In this document: piece by piece, positions 45,637 to 55,045 of the stretch
Position numbering within the stretch: position 1 is the first letter of the stretch
Layout: every line of letters begins with the position of its first letter
Origin: Desulfocapsa sp.
GTDB taxonomy: Bacteria; Desulfobacterota; Desulfobulbia; Desulfobulbales; Desulfocapsaceae
DNA: 64,000 bases
Assembly: GCA_022712975.1 (NCBI GenBank)
Contig: JAFLJO010000077.1
Span: forward strand, 1-64,000
Reading direction: 5' to 3'
Notes under the pieces: generated by a model
What the model saw: only the letters and a program-made list of their open reading frames with translations
Database searches by the model: none
What the model was told of the DNA's origin: nothing
Position numbers and translations under genes: made by a program

Positions 45637-45738
45637 ACATGATGCCCTGCGGGCAGTAGGTGTTAGGTGTCCGGTATTAGGTTTTCGGAAACAGACATAG
45701 GAACAACTCCCACAGAAACTTTGATTTTCCGATACATT
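45637..45738 (+). repeat. Dispersed repeat, copy F
   Basis: ACATGATGCCCTGCGGGCAGTAGG start with hairpin TGCCCTGCGGGCA, then GGTGTTA GGTGTCC GGTATTA GGTTTTC heptamers in clean register, and the tail TAGGAACAACTCCCACAGAA...GATTTTCCGATACATT. It shares with copy B the best conserved ends. It sits between the NtrC-type regulator and the aminotransferase. Confidence 0.87.
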
Positions 45739-45846
45739 TAAATGCTAGTTATGGTAATGAGATAGGTTGAAGACCGAAAGCTGAAGGGAGAAAATCAGTT
45801 TTCAGCCTGAAAGCATTCAGTCTATAAAATTAACGGAGTAGATGTA

Positions 45847-47151
45847 ATGAGGACAGATATAGTCCATATTGGTGCAGGTGAACTGACATACGAAATTCGT
45901 AACATTGTGAATGTTGGGATGAAACTGCAAAAGATGGGGCTTAGTACCAACTGGGAAAACATAGGCGATCCTATCGCAAAGGGAGAGCAGATTCCCCTTT
46001 GGATGAAAGAAATTGTTGCAGATGCTGTTATGCAGGATAGTACCTATGGCTACTGCCCGACCAGGGGTGTGTTAAGTACCCGTGAGTTTATTGCTGCTGA
46101 AACCAATAAACGGGGCGGCGCACAGATTACCCCCGAAGATATTCTTTTCTTCAATGGTCTGGGGGATGCCATTTTCAAAATTTTTGGTTTTCTGAAAAGG
46201 ACAGCTCGGGTTCTGGTGCCAACACCAAGTTACACAACCCACTCCTCGGCAGAAGCGGCCCATGCAGAGGATAAACCTCTTACCTACATTCTCGATCCCA
46301 ATCATCACTGGTATCCTGATCTGGATGATCTGGAAAAATCCATCAAATACAATCCTGCCGTGGCTGGTATATTGATTATAAATCCCGACAATCCAACGGG
46401 AGCAGTGTACCCTACTCATATTTTGGAAGCCATTGTTGAAATTGCCAGTCGTTATGATCTTTTTATCATCTGTGATGAAGTCTACCATAATATTGTTTAT
46501 AATGGAACTTCCACACCTGCTCTTTCCAGCGTGATTGGTGATGTACCGGCAATTGCCATGCGTGGCATTTCAAAAGAGATGCCCTGGCCCGGTTCACGTT
46601 GTGGTTGGATTGAAGTGTATAACGGGGATAAAGATCCCATGTTTGCCAAATATATCCAGTCGATCTTGAACTCCAAAATGGTTGAAGTCTGTTCCACTAC
46701 TTTACCTCAGGTCGTGTTCCCCAAGGTGGTTCAGCACCCAAAGTACCAGGGATATCTCGAAGAGCGTATTGCTCGTTACGAGAAGTTTTCCAACATTGCC
46801 TACGACTGCTTAAAGGATGTGAAGGGTGTGTTAGTGAATCGTCCCAACGGCGCTTTTTATATGAGTGTCTGCTTTGAGAATGGTGCCTTGACTCATGACC
46901 AGATACTGCCCATTGAAAATGCTGAAGTCAATGAAATGGTAAGGAAACTGGTAAGCCCTGAGGGGACATCATTGGATAAGCGTTTTGTGTATTATCTGCT
47001 TGGTGCCACTGGTATCTGTGTGGTTCCTTTAACGTCTTTTGCCACAGATCTTCAGGGATTTCGGGTGACTCTGCTTGAGCGTGATGAAGCGGTTTTCCGA
47101 AAAGTGTTTGAAACTATCGCGATATCTATTGAACAATACCTGAAGAGCTAA
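45847..47151 (+). CDS. Class I/II pyridoxal-phosphate aminotransferase
   Basis: A 434-residue fold-type I aminotransferase. Motifs: INPDNPTGAVYP (near 180), ICDEVYHNIVYNG, and the PLP lysine in GISKEMPWPGSRCGWIEVY (about residue 241). It resembles aspartate/alanine-type enzymes; the WPGSRCGW form and long N-terminal segment (GELTYEIRNIVNVGMKLQKMG) mark a subgroup in which the substrate is not obvious. ACGGAG precedes ATG 45847. It is monocistronic, behind repeat copy F and before hflX. Amino donor and acceptor cannot be fixed from sequence. Confidence 0.9.
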   Translation: MRTDIVHIGAGELTYEIRNIVNVGMKLQKMGLSTNWENIGDPIAKGEQIPLWMKEIVADAVMQDSTYGYCPTRGVLSTREFIAAETNKRGGAQITPEDILFFNGLGDAIFKIFGFLKRTARVLVPTPSYTTHSSAEAAHAEDKPLTYILDPNHHWYPDLDDLEKSIKYNPAVAGILIINPDNPTGAVYPTHILEAIVEIASRYDLFIICDEVYHNIVYNGTSTPALSSVIGDVPAIAMRGISKEMPWPGSRCGWIEVYNGDKDPMFAKYIQSILNSKMVEVCSTTLPQVVFPKVVQHPKYQGYLEERIARYEKFSNIAYDCLKDVKGVLVNRPNGAFYMSVCFENGALTHDQILPIENAEVNEMVRKLVSPEGTSLDKRFVYYLLGATGICVVPLTSFATDLQGFRVTLLERDEAVFRKVFETIAISIEQYLKS

Positions 47152-47228
47152 ATCCATGGTCCAGTTAGAAAAACCCAGTTTAGTTCTCGGTTACACCCTT
47201 AGCGTTGACACATGTTGGTATTTTATTT

Positions 47229-48860
47229 ATGGCACTTGTTAGTGGCAACACAAGCGGATTAAAAAAGAATCAGCTGAAACTGCTGGAACGTCTTGCCGGA
47301 AAACGGGGAAGCAGGGATGATATTGTAGGGCCTGAGATGGCACGTACACTCTGCCGGCTTTCTTTCGATTTGAATAGACAGATTGGTTTACTTTTGCAAC
47401 GTTCCGGCAAAGTGGAAGCAGTTATCGTAGGTGATTTTAGAGGGATTATGATTCCTCAACTTTCACATATCCGTAGTCGTGGTCGTTTGAAAGGTCTCCG
47501 TCTGGTTCATACCCATTTGGCTGGCGAAGATATAAGTGATGAAGATCTGATGGATCTTCTTTTTCTACGCCTTGATTTGCTGTCTGTTCTGAAAGTGGCT
47601 TCGGATGGTCTGCCAGAGCGGCTCTACTCAGTACATCTTCTTCCAGATTCCCGTGATGGAAAAAACTGGGCATTTCTTCCGCCTGTTCATCCGGCTAATC
47701 AAAAAGATTCCTTTGAAGAATTTATTCATGCACTCGAAAGTGAGTTCACCAGAAAATCCAGTAGTGAAGAAATCACAAGTGGCAAGGATCTGGCCATTCT
47801 TGTCAGTGTAAGCAGCCTGCCGAAGATTCATGCTGAAGAGTCGATGCGTGAGCTGTCTGAACTTGCCGGATCAGATGATATTGTTGTGTTGGCCAAGGTT
47901 ATGCAACATAGACGTAAAATCAATCCCCGTCTTATTCTTGGTAAAGGTAAACTTGCAGATATCATGATTCAGGCATTACAGTTAAATGCCAATCTGCTTA
48001 TTTTTGATCAGGAACTTAATCCCTCTCAGATCCGTTCCATAACCGATTACACTGATCTACGGGTAATAGATAGGACGCAGCTTATTCTGGATATTTTCGC
48101 TCACAGGGCGCTCAGTCGTGAGGGGAAGCTCCAGGTGGAGATGGCACAGTTGAAATATATGCTGCCAAGACTCTCTTCCCGCGACGATGCCTTGTCCCGC
48201 CTAACCGGAGGCATTGGTGCAAGGGGACCTGGTGAAACGAAACTTGAGATCGACAAGAGACGAATCAACGATCGGCTGGCAAGGCTTGCAAAAGAGCTTA
48301 AAAAGGTTAGCAGAGAACGCTACCAGAGAAGATCCAGACGCAGGAAAAAAGAGTTACCGGTACTTTCGCTTGTGGGCTACACCAATGCTGGAAAATCCAC
48401 CCTGTTAAATACTCTGACTCAAAGTAATATTGTGGCTGAAGATAAACTCTTTGCCACACTTGATCCCACAAGCCGGCGCCTTCGTTTTCCACGTGATATG
48501 GAAGTAGTCATCACTGACACCGTTGGTTTTATAAGGAATCTGCCTGCTGACTTGCTTCAGGCATTCAAGGCAACCCTGGAAGAACTGGAAGAGGCGGACC
48601 TCCTCGTTCATGTGGTAGATCTTTCAAATCCCTGCTTTCGTGAACAGATGAAGGTGGTGGATGATTTATTACAAGATCTTGGTCTTGGTGCAATTCCGTG
48701 TATGAAGCTCTTTAATAAGTTTGATCAAGTGGGTAATGATGCGATGCTGTTAGCGGATGTGGCACGTGAGGGGATTGTGGTCAGTGCACTGAATATTGAA
48801 ACTCTGGCACCATTTTTGAAAAAGGCTCAGAAAGTTATGGGGAAGATTCTACAGAATTGA
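47229..48860 (+). CDS. hflX: GTPase HflX
   Basis: About 543 residues from ATG 47229 (TTG 47205 is an alternative; neither has a strong ribosome-binding site). The N-domain (ISDYTDLRVIDRTQLILDIFAHRA, GEGKLQVELAQLKYMLPRL-like) is typical HflX, with GPGETKLEIDKRRI, followed by the G domain: G1 GYTNAGKSTLLN, G3 DTVGFI, G4 NKFD. HflX rescues or splits stalled ribosomes. The protein has a long N-terminal extension (about 150 residues before the core) compared with E. coli. It converges with the PilZ gene, 16 nt apart. Confidence 0.92.
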   Translation: MALVSGNTSGLKKNQLKLLERLAGKRGSRDDIVGPEMARTLCRLSFDLNRQIGLLLQRSGKVEAVIVGDFRGIMIPQLSHIRSRGRLKGLRLVHTHLAGEDISDEDLMDLLFLRLDLLSVLKVASDGLPERLYSVHLLPDSRDGKNWAFLPPVHPANQKDSFEEFIHALESEFTRKSSSEEITSGKDLAILVSVSSLPKIHAEESMRELSELAGSDDIVVLAKVMQHRRKINPRLILGKGKLADIMIQALQLNANLLIFDQELNPSQIRSITDYTDLRVIDRTQLILDIFAHRALSREGKLQVEMAQLKYMLPRLSSRDDALSRLTGGIGARGPGETKLEIDKRRINDRLARLAKELKKVSRERYQRRSRRRKKELPVLSLVGYTNAGKSTLLNTLTQSNIVAEDKLFATLDPTSRRLRFPRDMEVVITDTVGFIRNLPADLLQAFKATLEELEEADLLVHVVDLSNPCFREQMKVVDDLLQDLGLGAIPCMKLFNKFDQVGNDAMLLADVAREGIVVSALNIETLAPFLKKAQKVMGKILQN

Positions 48861-48876
48861 TATATGAGATAGGTTT

Positions 48877-49371
48877 TCAGGGTCGGAGATAAAACCCTAA
48901 GTCTTTGCCAATCTGGTTCTGATTAATAAATTCACAGCCCACCGCATTTTGCTGGATATTTTTGATCACTACTTTTTTGGTAAGCTCAGTCTGTTTTTTG
49001 TCGTCGATTCTGAAGTTAAGGAGTGCTTTCTGGCCAGTTTTTATATTGTGTGTACCAGATACGGAGAATCCAACGCCACTACGTGAAATATTGTTGACCT
49101 GCATTTGTCCACCACCTGAACAATCTTCACCAATAAGTGAATATACACCGATTGCTTTTGTTGGTTTTCGGTAGTGCCTGCGGAAATCAAGGGCAACAAG
49201 GAAGATAGCTCCACAGCTGCAACGGGTTTTGAGAGTGTGTCTGCTGTTACGAAATTTCCCCACAGCAATGTTTTTTACAAGCGCACAATCTGGACATCGG
49301 ATTGAAGCGGTATCATTTGTTTTCACAAACGTCTTTTGTATCTTCATTCCATGTTGTTGGTCTCTTAACAT
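48877..49371 (-). CDS. PilZ-domain protein with N-terminal cysteine motifs
   Basis: A 164-residue protein. The PilZ domain (about 70-160) has the cyclic-di-GMP signature: RRHYRKPT for the RxxxR arm and NNISRSGVGF for the (D/N)xSxxG turn. N-terminally CPDC and CSCG (about 27-54) can form a zinc ribbon, a frequent PilZ companion in Desulfobacterota. ATG 49371 or the downstream ATG (residue 9) may be the start. The partner process (motility or polysaccharide) cannot be inferred from the neighbours. Confidence 0.85.
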   Translation of the reverse strand: MLRDQQHGMKIQKTFVKTNDTASIRCPDCALVKNIAVGKFRNSRHTLKTRCSCGAIFLVALDFRRHYRKPTKAIGVYSLIGEDCSGGGQMQVNNISRSGVGFSVSGTHNIKTGQKALLNFRIDDKKQTELTKKVVIKNIQQNAVGCEFINQNQIGKDLGFYLRP

Positions 49372-49580
49372 TGCCAGTTACCTTGCTTTCTGGGTATAGA
49401 AAATTCCTTTCTCCTATGTTATCATGAGAAAAAAAAATTACTATAGGTAAAAATACTGAAATTTTTATAGAATGTGGTACTTATAGTATGTTAGTCATCT
49501 GGAAATACACACAAAAACGTGTGTTTGATCAAAAAACATTTATTTTAAATAAATGAGATAAATAATTCTCTTATTGATAA

Positions 49581-49751
49581 TCAGTCATAAATAAGAACGG
49601 TGTAACGCTCTAAAATAGCTTCTGTTTCAGGATCCAAGTCACTCGCCACTTCATGAATCGTATATTCATGCTTGCATCCTGTGCAACGTAAACGGATACG
49701 GCGACACTGGCGAAGAACCTCAAGCTTCTCTGAACATTTTCGACATTTCAT
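49581..49751 (-). CDS. Small zinc-ribbon protein
   Basis: A 56-residue protein beginning MKCRKCSEKLEVLRQCRRIR, with CxxC pairs at residues 3/6 and 23/26 that can bind one zinc. It starts 2 nt after the pyrE stop (TAATCATG), so it is probably translationally coupled. The C-terminus (HEVASDLDPETEAILERYTVLIYD) is acidic. Small size and the ribbon suggest a nucleic-acid or protein adaptor. The position in the pyrE operon is the only contextual clue. Confidence 0.75.
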   Translation of the reverse strand: MKCRKCSEKLEVLRQCRRIRLRCTGCKHEYTIHEVASDLDPETEAILERYTVLIYD

Positions 49752-49753
49752 GA

Positions 49754-50305
49754 TTAGCTCAGGAGTTGTTCGCGAGTGAAGAGCGACTCAAGTTTGTAAC
49801 CGGCTTCAGCGAGAACTTCTACTCCACCTTCCTGACGTTCAACAACTGTGATGACCTGTCCCACGACAAAACCTGCATCTTCCACACGTTTGATCACCTG
49901 AACCAGCGTACCACCGGTGGTTACCACGTCTTCAAGGAGAGTAACTGTACAGCCGGCAGGCATATTGGAGAGTCCTTCTATATAGTTTCCGGTACCGTGC
50001 CCTTTTGCCTCTTTGCGAACAATAAAAGCAGGAACAGGATGTCCTTCCAGGTGACTGACAACCGATACGGCCGACACCAGCGGGTCAGCACCAAGTGTCA
50101 TTCCTCCCACTGCCTGAATGGGAGTGTCGGCTGCAAGCATTAAATCAAGAATCAGTTTTCCACATAAATAGCTTCCCTCTGCTGATAGGGAGGTTTGTTT
50201 AACATCGATATAAAAATCGGATGTTTTTCCTGATGTGAGAGTGAACTCACCTTTACGGTATGATTTTTCGAGAAGAATTTCTTTTAATCGCTGTTTGTTG
50301 TTCAT
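49754..50305 (-). CDS. pyrE: Orotate phosphoribosyltransferase
   Basis: A 183-residue enzyme of pyrimidine synthesis (orotate plus PRPP to OMP). FTLTSGKTSDFYIDVKQTSL opens the fold and VTLLEDVVTTGGTLVQVIKRV is the PRPP-binding motif (two acidic residues, TTGG). ATG 50305 (MNNKQRLKEILL) is chosen over 25 extra upstream codons because of length and AGGTAC before it; the longer form begins inside an AT-rich upstream stretch. The next gene, a small zinc ribbon, overlaps its end context. Confidence 0.93.
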   Translation of the reverse strand: MNNKQRLKEILLEKSYRKGEFTLTSGKTSDFYIDVKQTSLSAEGSYLCGKLILDLMLAADTPIQAVGGMTLGADPLVSAVSVVSHLEGHPVPAFIVRKEAKGHGTGNYIEGLSNMPAGCTVTLLEDVVTTGGTLVQVIKRVEDAGFVVGQVITVVERQEGGVEVLAEAGYKLESLFTREQLLS

Positions 50306-50499
50306 GGTAGTACCTGACTGGTTGATTGTTTTATAGAAAAATAGAATTTTTATGACACCATTCTCTGTAAAAGTACTCATTTTTTTTTAAGGAACAAGAA
50401 AAAACTCGCATTAATGAAAATTTGCATGTTATTCTATAATACTATTTGTTTGATTGGTGATAGAAAAATCGTTATCCTGATAAAAAACGAGGAATATAT

Positions 50500-52341
50500 A
50501 TGTGTGGAATTGTAGGATATGTGGGAAGAAGACGCTTGGTTCCAGTGATACTGGAAGGTCTGAAGCGTCTGGAATATCGAGGCTATGATTCTGCTGGGAT
50601 TGTGTATCTTCAGGATGAAAAGCTCATAAAATACAGAAGTGAAGGAAAGCTCCAGAATCTTGAAAATATCATGGAAGAGGCAATAGGAGCTCCCGCTCAT
50701 ATAGGGCTTGGTCATACCCGCTGGGCAACCCATGGTGCTCCCACAACAGAAAATGCACATCCTCACAGTGATTGTAGCGGCGAGATTGTTGTGGTTCACA
50801 ATGGAATTATCGAAAATTATCATTCATTGCGTGATGAACTTATCGAAAAGGGACATCGTTTTGCTTCTGAAACTGATACCGAGGTTCTTGCCCATCTTAT
50901 AGAAGAATATCTTGATGGTGATCTTCGTGCAGCTATTACTAAAGCGCTCACCAGAGTTGAGGGTTCCTATGCCCTTGGTGTTCTCTGGACAGGCATGCCA
51001 GACACCCTGATTGCTGCCCGAAATCATAGCCCATTGGTACTTGGTGTCCATGAAGAGGAAGGTGGCTTTATGGCTTCTGACATTCCTCCTCTTCTTCCCT
51101 ATACCAATCAAATTATCTTTCTTGATGATCAGGAACTTGTCGTTCTTAAATCCGATAGCCAGACCATATATTCTCTCGTCACCGGCGAAGTAGTTGAAAA
51201 GGAAGTGCAAACCATTTCCTGGAACGCAGGCATGGCTGAAAAGGGTGGTTATAAGCATTTTATGCTGAAAGAAATCTACGAGCAGCCCCAGGCTATCATA
51301 GATACGGTAAGTGGTCGCATTAATCCTGAAAATGGAAGCGTCACGCTACCGGAAATGAATTTAAGTGATGACGATCTTGCTGGAATAGAGCGTATTTTTC
51401 TGGTGGCCTGTGGTACTTCGTGGCATGCAGCTCTGGTTGCCAAATACTGGATTGAACGTTGGGCCGGAGTACCCGTTGAGGTGGATATAGCCTCTGAATT
51501 CAGGTATCGAACACTTCTGATTGATGAAAAAGTCCTTACCGTTGCGATCTCCCAATCCGGAGAAACTGCGGACACTTTAGCAGGAATCCGGCTCGCCAAA
51601 GAACTTGGCTCCAAGATCGTTATTATTTGTAACGTAGTTGGTTCCACCATGACCCGCGAGGCTCATGGAACGGTTTATACCCACGCAGGCCCTGAAATCG
51701 GAGTGGCTTCCACCAAGGCCTTTACTTCTCAGCTTGCAGCACTGTTTTTGTTTACCCTCTTTCTTGCAGAGAAAAAAGGAAGTATGGAAGCTGCGCAACG
51801 CATGAAACTAGGCAAAGAGCTGATTGCTCTTCCCAGGGTGATTGAACAATTATTGCCGGTTTTGCAGGCTGAAATAAAAGAGTTGATTGAAGACTATTAT
51901 GATTCCCGTGATTTCCTTTTTGTGGGCAGGGGGCTTAACTTCCCCATAGCTCTGGAAGGTGCACTGAAGTTGAAGGAAATCTCCTATATTCATGCTGAGG
52001 GCTATGCTTCAGGGGAGCTTAAACATGGCCCCATCGCACTTATTGATAAGGACATGCCGATTCTAGGGTTAACTCCAAAAGACGCTGTCTACCAAAAATC
52101 CATTTCCAATGTAGAAGAGATAAAAGCCCGTCAGGGACGTTTAATTCTGATTGGTACGGAAGGTGATACCCATTTAAAAAGTATTACAGAGGATGTTATC
52201 TATCTTCCTGAAGTCCATGAAGAATTAAATCCAATTCTGTATACGATTCCCGCCCAGTTGCTTGCCTATGAGATTGCTTCCAGGCGTGGCTGTGATGTTG
52301 ATCAGCCTCGAAATCTTGCCAAAAGTGTGACCGTGGAATAA
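50500..52341 (+). CDS. glmS: Glutamine-fructose-6-phosphate aminotransferase (isomerizing)
   Basis: A 613-residue enzyme that makes glucosamine-6-phosphate from fructose-6-phosphate and glutamine. Cys2 (MCGIVGYVG) is the glutaminase nucleophile; HTRWATHGAPTTENAHPH follows. Two SIS domains form the isomerase half (CGTSWHAALVAKYWIERWAGV, SQSGETADT, then GRGLNFPIALEGALKLKEISYIHAEGYASGELKHGP and the C-terminal KSVTVE). It opens the envelope operon and supplies UDP-GlcNAc precursors for peptidoglycan and lipid A. No obvious GlmS ribozyme leader was seen; 50306-50499 is AT-rich and contains no gene. Confidence 0.96.
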   Translation: MCGIVGYVGRRRLVPVILEGLKRLEYRGYDSAGIVYLQDEKLIKYRSEGKLQNLENIMEEAIGAPAHIGLGHTRWATHGAPTTENAHPHSDCSGEIVVVHNGIIENYHSLRDELIEKGHRFASETDTEVLAHLIEEYLDGDLRAAITKALTRVEGSYALGVLWTGMPDTLIAARNHSPLVLGVHEEEGGFMASDIPPLLPYTNQIIFLDDQELVVLKSDSQTIYSLVTGEVVEKEVQTISWNAGMAEKGGYKHFMLKEIYEQPQAIIDTVSGRINPENGSVTLPEMNLSDDDLAGIERIFLVACGTSWHAALVAKYWIERWAGVPVEVDIASEFRYRTLLIDEKVLTVAISQSGETADTLAGIRLAKELGSKIVIICNVVGSTMTREAHGTVYTHAGPEIGVASTKAFTSQLAALFLFTLFLAEKKGSMEAAQRMKLGKELIALPRVIEQLLPVLQAEIKELIEDYYDSRDFLFVGRGLNFPIALEGALKLKEISYIHAEGYASGELKHGPIALIDKDMPILGLTPKDAVYQKSISNVEEIKARQGRLILIGTEGDTHLKSITEDVIYLPEVHEELNPILYTIPAQLLAYEIASRRGCDVDQPRNLAKSVTVE

Positions 52342-53507
52342 TGATTTCAATCGGCCTTGAAAATCTGGCAGGTTTAGATGATTCCCTCAAAGGGAAACGA
52401 ATCGGCTTACTCTGCAATCAAGCTTCCACCGATCGAAATCTGCGCCATAGCAGAGATGTGATTCTGGATCGTTATGGTGAGCAGCTGCGCTGTCTTTTTT
52501 CTCCCCAGCACGGTTTTTTCTCTGAAAAACAGGATAATATGATTGAGTCGGATCATGCTAAAGATCCTGTAAGCGGCCTGCCTGTTTTCAGTTTGTATGG
52601 AGAAACCAGAAAACCAACTGCTGATATGTTTGAACATCTCGATGTGCTACTCATCGATATCGTTGATGTGGGAACCAGAGTGTATACCTTCCTCTATACC
52701 ATGGCCTACTGTATGGAGGCTGCTGCAGAATACGGAAAACAGATTGTGGTACTGGATAGGCCAAATCCTGTTGGTTGCGCGGTCGAGGGAAATATTTTGC
52801 AGGATGATTGCAGCTCTTTTGTCGGCTTATATCCCATCCCCATGCGACACGGTATGACACTCGGTGAACTGGCTCTGTATATTAATAAAGAGTTGGGGAT
52901 TGGAGCTGATTTGCAGGTGATCCCCATGCAGGGATACAAATCTTCCATGTTGTTTCGTGATACCGGTTTTCCATGGGTGGCACCATCGCCTAATATGCCT
53001 ACTCCTGAAACAGCGCTTGTTTATCCCGGTCAGGTGATATGGGAAGGAACAAACTGTTCTGAAGGTCGAGGAACAACATTACCGTTTGAATTTGTGGGAG
53101 CACCTTTCTGGGAACACGAGCCAATCATGGAAAGACTGGCTGCAACTGATCTGCCTGGATGCTATCTCAGACCCCTTGTTTTTCAACCCACTTCAGGAAA
53201 ATGGGCAGAACAGCCCTGTGTCGGGTTTCAAATCCACGTAACCGATGCAGTAACATTTCTGCCATATCGAACAAGTCTTGCACTGCTTCAGGCTGTGATG
53301 CTCTGTTACAAAGAAGAATTTGCTTACAAGGAACCACCCTATGAGTATGAGTTTGAACGTCTTCCCATGGATCTGATTTTGGGAGATAAGGGGCTGCGTA
53401 AAGATCTGGAGCGTGGTGATGCCATCAGGAATCTTGAAAAAAAATGGCAGCCTGCGCTCGACAACTATCTGGAACAACGTGAAAAATATCTATTGTATGA
53501 TGTGTGA
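52341..53507 (+). CDS. namZ: NamZ-like exo-beta-N-acetylmuramidase (DUF1343)
   Basis: A 388-residue DUF1343 protein. SPQHGFFSEKQDNM, SLYGETRKPTADM, DVLLIDIVDVGTRVYTFLYTM and LDRPNPVGC-VEGNIL are the family's conserved blocks. Biochemically characterised members (NamZ) release N-acetylmuramic acid from the non-reducing ends of peptidoglycan fragments. Here no signal peptide is visible, so it may act in the cytoplasm on recycled muropeptides. ATG overlaps the glmS stop by 1 nt (TAATG). Its place between glmS and lpxD links wall recycling to amino-sugar supply. Confidence 0.9.
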   Translation: MISIGLENLAGLDDSLKGKRIGLLCNQASTDRNLRHSRDVILDRYGEQLRCLFSPQHGFFSEKQDNMIESDHAKDPVSGLPVFSLYGETRKPTADMFEHLDVLLIDIVDVGTRVYTFLYTMAYCMEAAAEYGKQIVVLDRPNPVGCAVEGNILQDDCSSFVGLYPIPMRHGMTLGELALYINKELGIGADLQVIPMQGYKSSMLFRDTGFPWVAPSPNMPTPETALVYPGQVIWEGTNCSEGRGTTLPFEFVGAPFWEHEPIMERLAATDLPGCYLRPLVFQPTSGKWAEQPCVGFQIHVTDAVTFLPYRTSLALLQAVMLCYKEEFAYKEPPYEYEFERLPMDLILGDKGLRKDLERGDAIRNLEKKWQPALDNYLEQREKYLLYDV

Positions 53508-53524
53508 AATAGTATGGAGAAAAT

Positions 53525-54568
53525 GTGAGCAATAAGGAATTCAGCCTGGAAGAATTGGCAATAGTCGCAGATGGGGTATTATCAGGGGATGCAAGTCTTC
53601 GGATAAATGGTTTTGCCCCGCTGGACAAGGCCGCAACAGGTGATATAAGTTTTCTGGTGAAGGCCGGTCAGGTGAATAAACTTGACGATTTTTCAGGAAG
53701 TGCGGTGATTGTACCCATGGCCATAGAAACTGCAAATGTTCCGCTAATTCGTGTAGATGACCCTTATCTGGCGTCTGCCAAAATACATACGCTTTTTTTG
53801 CAAAAAACATTTGTGGCCAAAGGTATTCATAAGCATGTTTGCCTTGGAGAAGATGTCACAGTACCGGATCAGGTAAGCATTGCTGCCTTTGTCTCCATTG
53901 GTGATCGGGTAAAACTTGGGGAAAGGGTTAGCATAGAATCCGGGGTTGTGCTCGGTGATGATGTTTGTATCGGAAGCGATACTACTTTAAAAGCAAATGT
54001 CACAATTGCTGAAGGCTGTAAAATCGGAAGTCATGTAACCATTTTTTCCGGAGCGGTGATAGGCAGTGATGGTTTTGGTTATGCCACTGATAAACAGGGT
54101 TTTCATACCAAACGCCCCCAGGTGGGTATTGTGCAGGTCGATGATGATGTGGAAATCGGTGCCAATAGTTGTGTGGACAGAGCAGCGTATGGAGTAACTC
54201 ACATTAAATCAGGAGCCAAAATTGATAATCTGGTTCAGATTGCCCATAACGTGGTTGTTGGTGAAAACAGCCTCATTGTTTCTCAAGTCGGAATTGCCGG
54301 CTCAACCACTCTTGGTCGTAACGTCGTGCTTGGTGGTCAGGTTGCAGTGATTGATCATGTTACTTTGGGAGATGGTGTGATGGCGGCTGCGCGGAGCGGA
54401 ATACATAATTCGCAGAAAGCCGGAGCGCAACTGGGCGGGGCGCCAGCCATTCCCATAAAACAGTTTGTTCGTGCTGCCACTCAGTTTGGTAAACTGCCGG
54501 AGATGGGGCGTGATATCAGGAAACTCAAAAAAGAAATGGCGAAACTTACAGCCGTTGAAGAAGAATAA
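53525..54568 (+). CDS. lpxD: UDP-3-O-(3-hydroxyacyl)glucosamine N-acyltransferase
   Basis: A 347-residue trimeric left-handed beta-helix acyltransferase, third step of lipid A synthesis. After the N-terminal uridine-binding domain (1-100) come hexapeptide repeats ([LIV]-G-x4), from about 105 to 300, and [30 protein letters not shown], the active-site segment with the catalytic His in QIAHN. GTG 53525 has GGAG 6 nt before it. It is followed by fabZ after 14 nt, the classic lpxD-fabZ-lpxA order. Confidence 0.96.
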   Translation: MSNKEFSLEELAIVADGVLSGDASLRINGFAPLDKAATGDISFLVKAGQVNKLDDFSGSAVIVPMAIETANVPLIRVDDPYLASAKIHTLFLQKTFVAKGIHKHVCLGEDVTVPDQVSIAAFVSIGDRVKLGERVSIESGVVLGDDVCIGSDTTLKANVTIAEGCKIGSHVTIFSGAVIGSDGFGYATDKQGFHTKRPQVGIVQVDDDVEIGANSCVDRAAYGVTHIKSGAKIDNLVQIAHNVVVGENSLIVSQVGIAGSTTLGRNVVLGGQVAVIDHVTLGDGVMAAARSGIHNSQKAGAQLGGAPAIPIKQFVRAATQFGKLPEMGRDIRKLKKEMAKLTAVEEE

Positions 54569-54582
54569 TCAAGGAGCATAAA

Positions 54583-55035
54583 GTGAGTGAGAATACACTT
54601 CTGGAAAATATAGATATTTTAGAGATTTTACGTCTGTTGCCACACAGGTACCCATTTATCATGATTGACAAAGTTCACTCAGTGGAACCGGGCAATACCA
54701 TAACAGCTCTTAAAAATGTGACAATCAATGAACCGTTTTTTCAGGGACATTTTCCCACAAAACCTGTAATGCCCGGAGTACTGATGCTTGAAGGTATGGC
54801 ACAGGCTGGCGGCATTCTGGCGTACTATACAGAACCTGAAAATATTGGAGTAAAATTGCTCTATTTTGCAGGAATTGATAAAGCACGTTTCCGTAAACCT
54901 GTGGGTCCTGGGGATCAGTTGATTTATAAAGTAGATCTTCTCAAACAGAAACGGGGCATCTGGAAAATGGCGGGTAAGGCTTTTGTTGATGATACACTAG
55001 TTGGTGAAGCAGAGCTTCTGGCATCATTTGGCTGA
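54583..55035 (+). CDS. fabZ: 3-hydroxyacyl-ACP dehydratase FabZ
   Basis: A 150-residue hot-dog-fold dehydratase of type II fatty acid synthesis. [13 protein letters not shown] carries the catalytic His and [26 protein letters not shown] the Glu. GTG 54583 follows AAGGAGCATAAA. The competition between FabZ and LpxA/LpxD for 3-hydroxyacyl-ACP makes their co-transcription sensible. It could also supply the carrier-protein/ketosynthase pair at 4795-7190, but nothing in the sequence says so. Confidence 0.96.
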   Translation: MSENTLLENIDILEILRLLPHRYPFIMIDKVHSVEPGNTITALKNVTINEPFFQGHFPTKPVMPGVLMLEGMAQAGGILAYYTEPENIGVKLLYFAGIDKARFRKPVGPGDQLIYKVDLLKQKRGIWKMAGKAFVDDTLVGEAELLASFG

Positions 55036-55045
55036 GAGTGAATAT

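Noticed and set aside
10104..45738. CRISPR array from the repeated blocks
   Set aside because: The copies are kilobases apart, single, and have no regular spacers; no cas gene is present.
50306..50499. GlmS ribozyme upstream of glmS
   Set aside because: The AT-rich 194-nt gap shows no conserved ribozyme core, and this riboswitch is mainly a Gram-positive feature.
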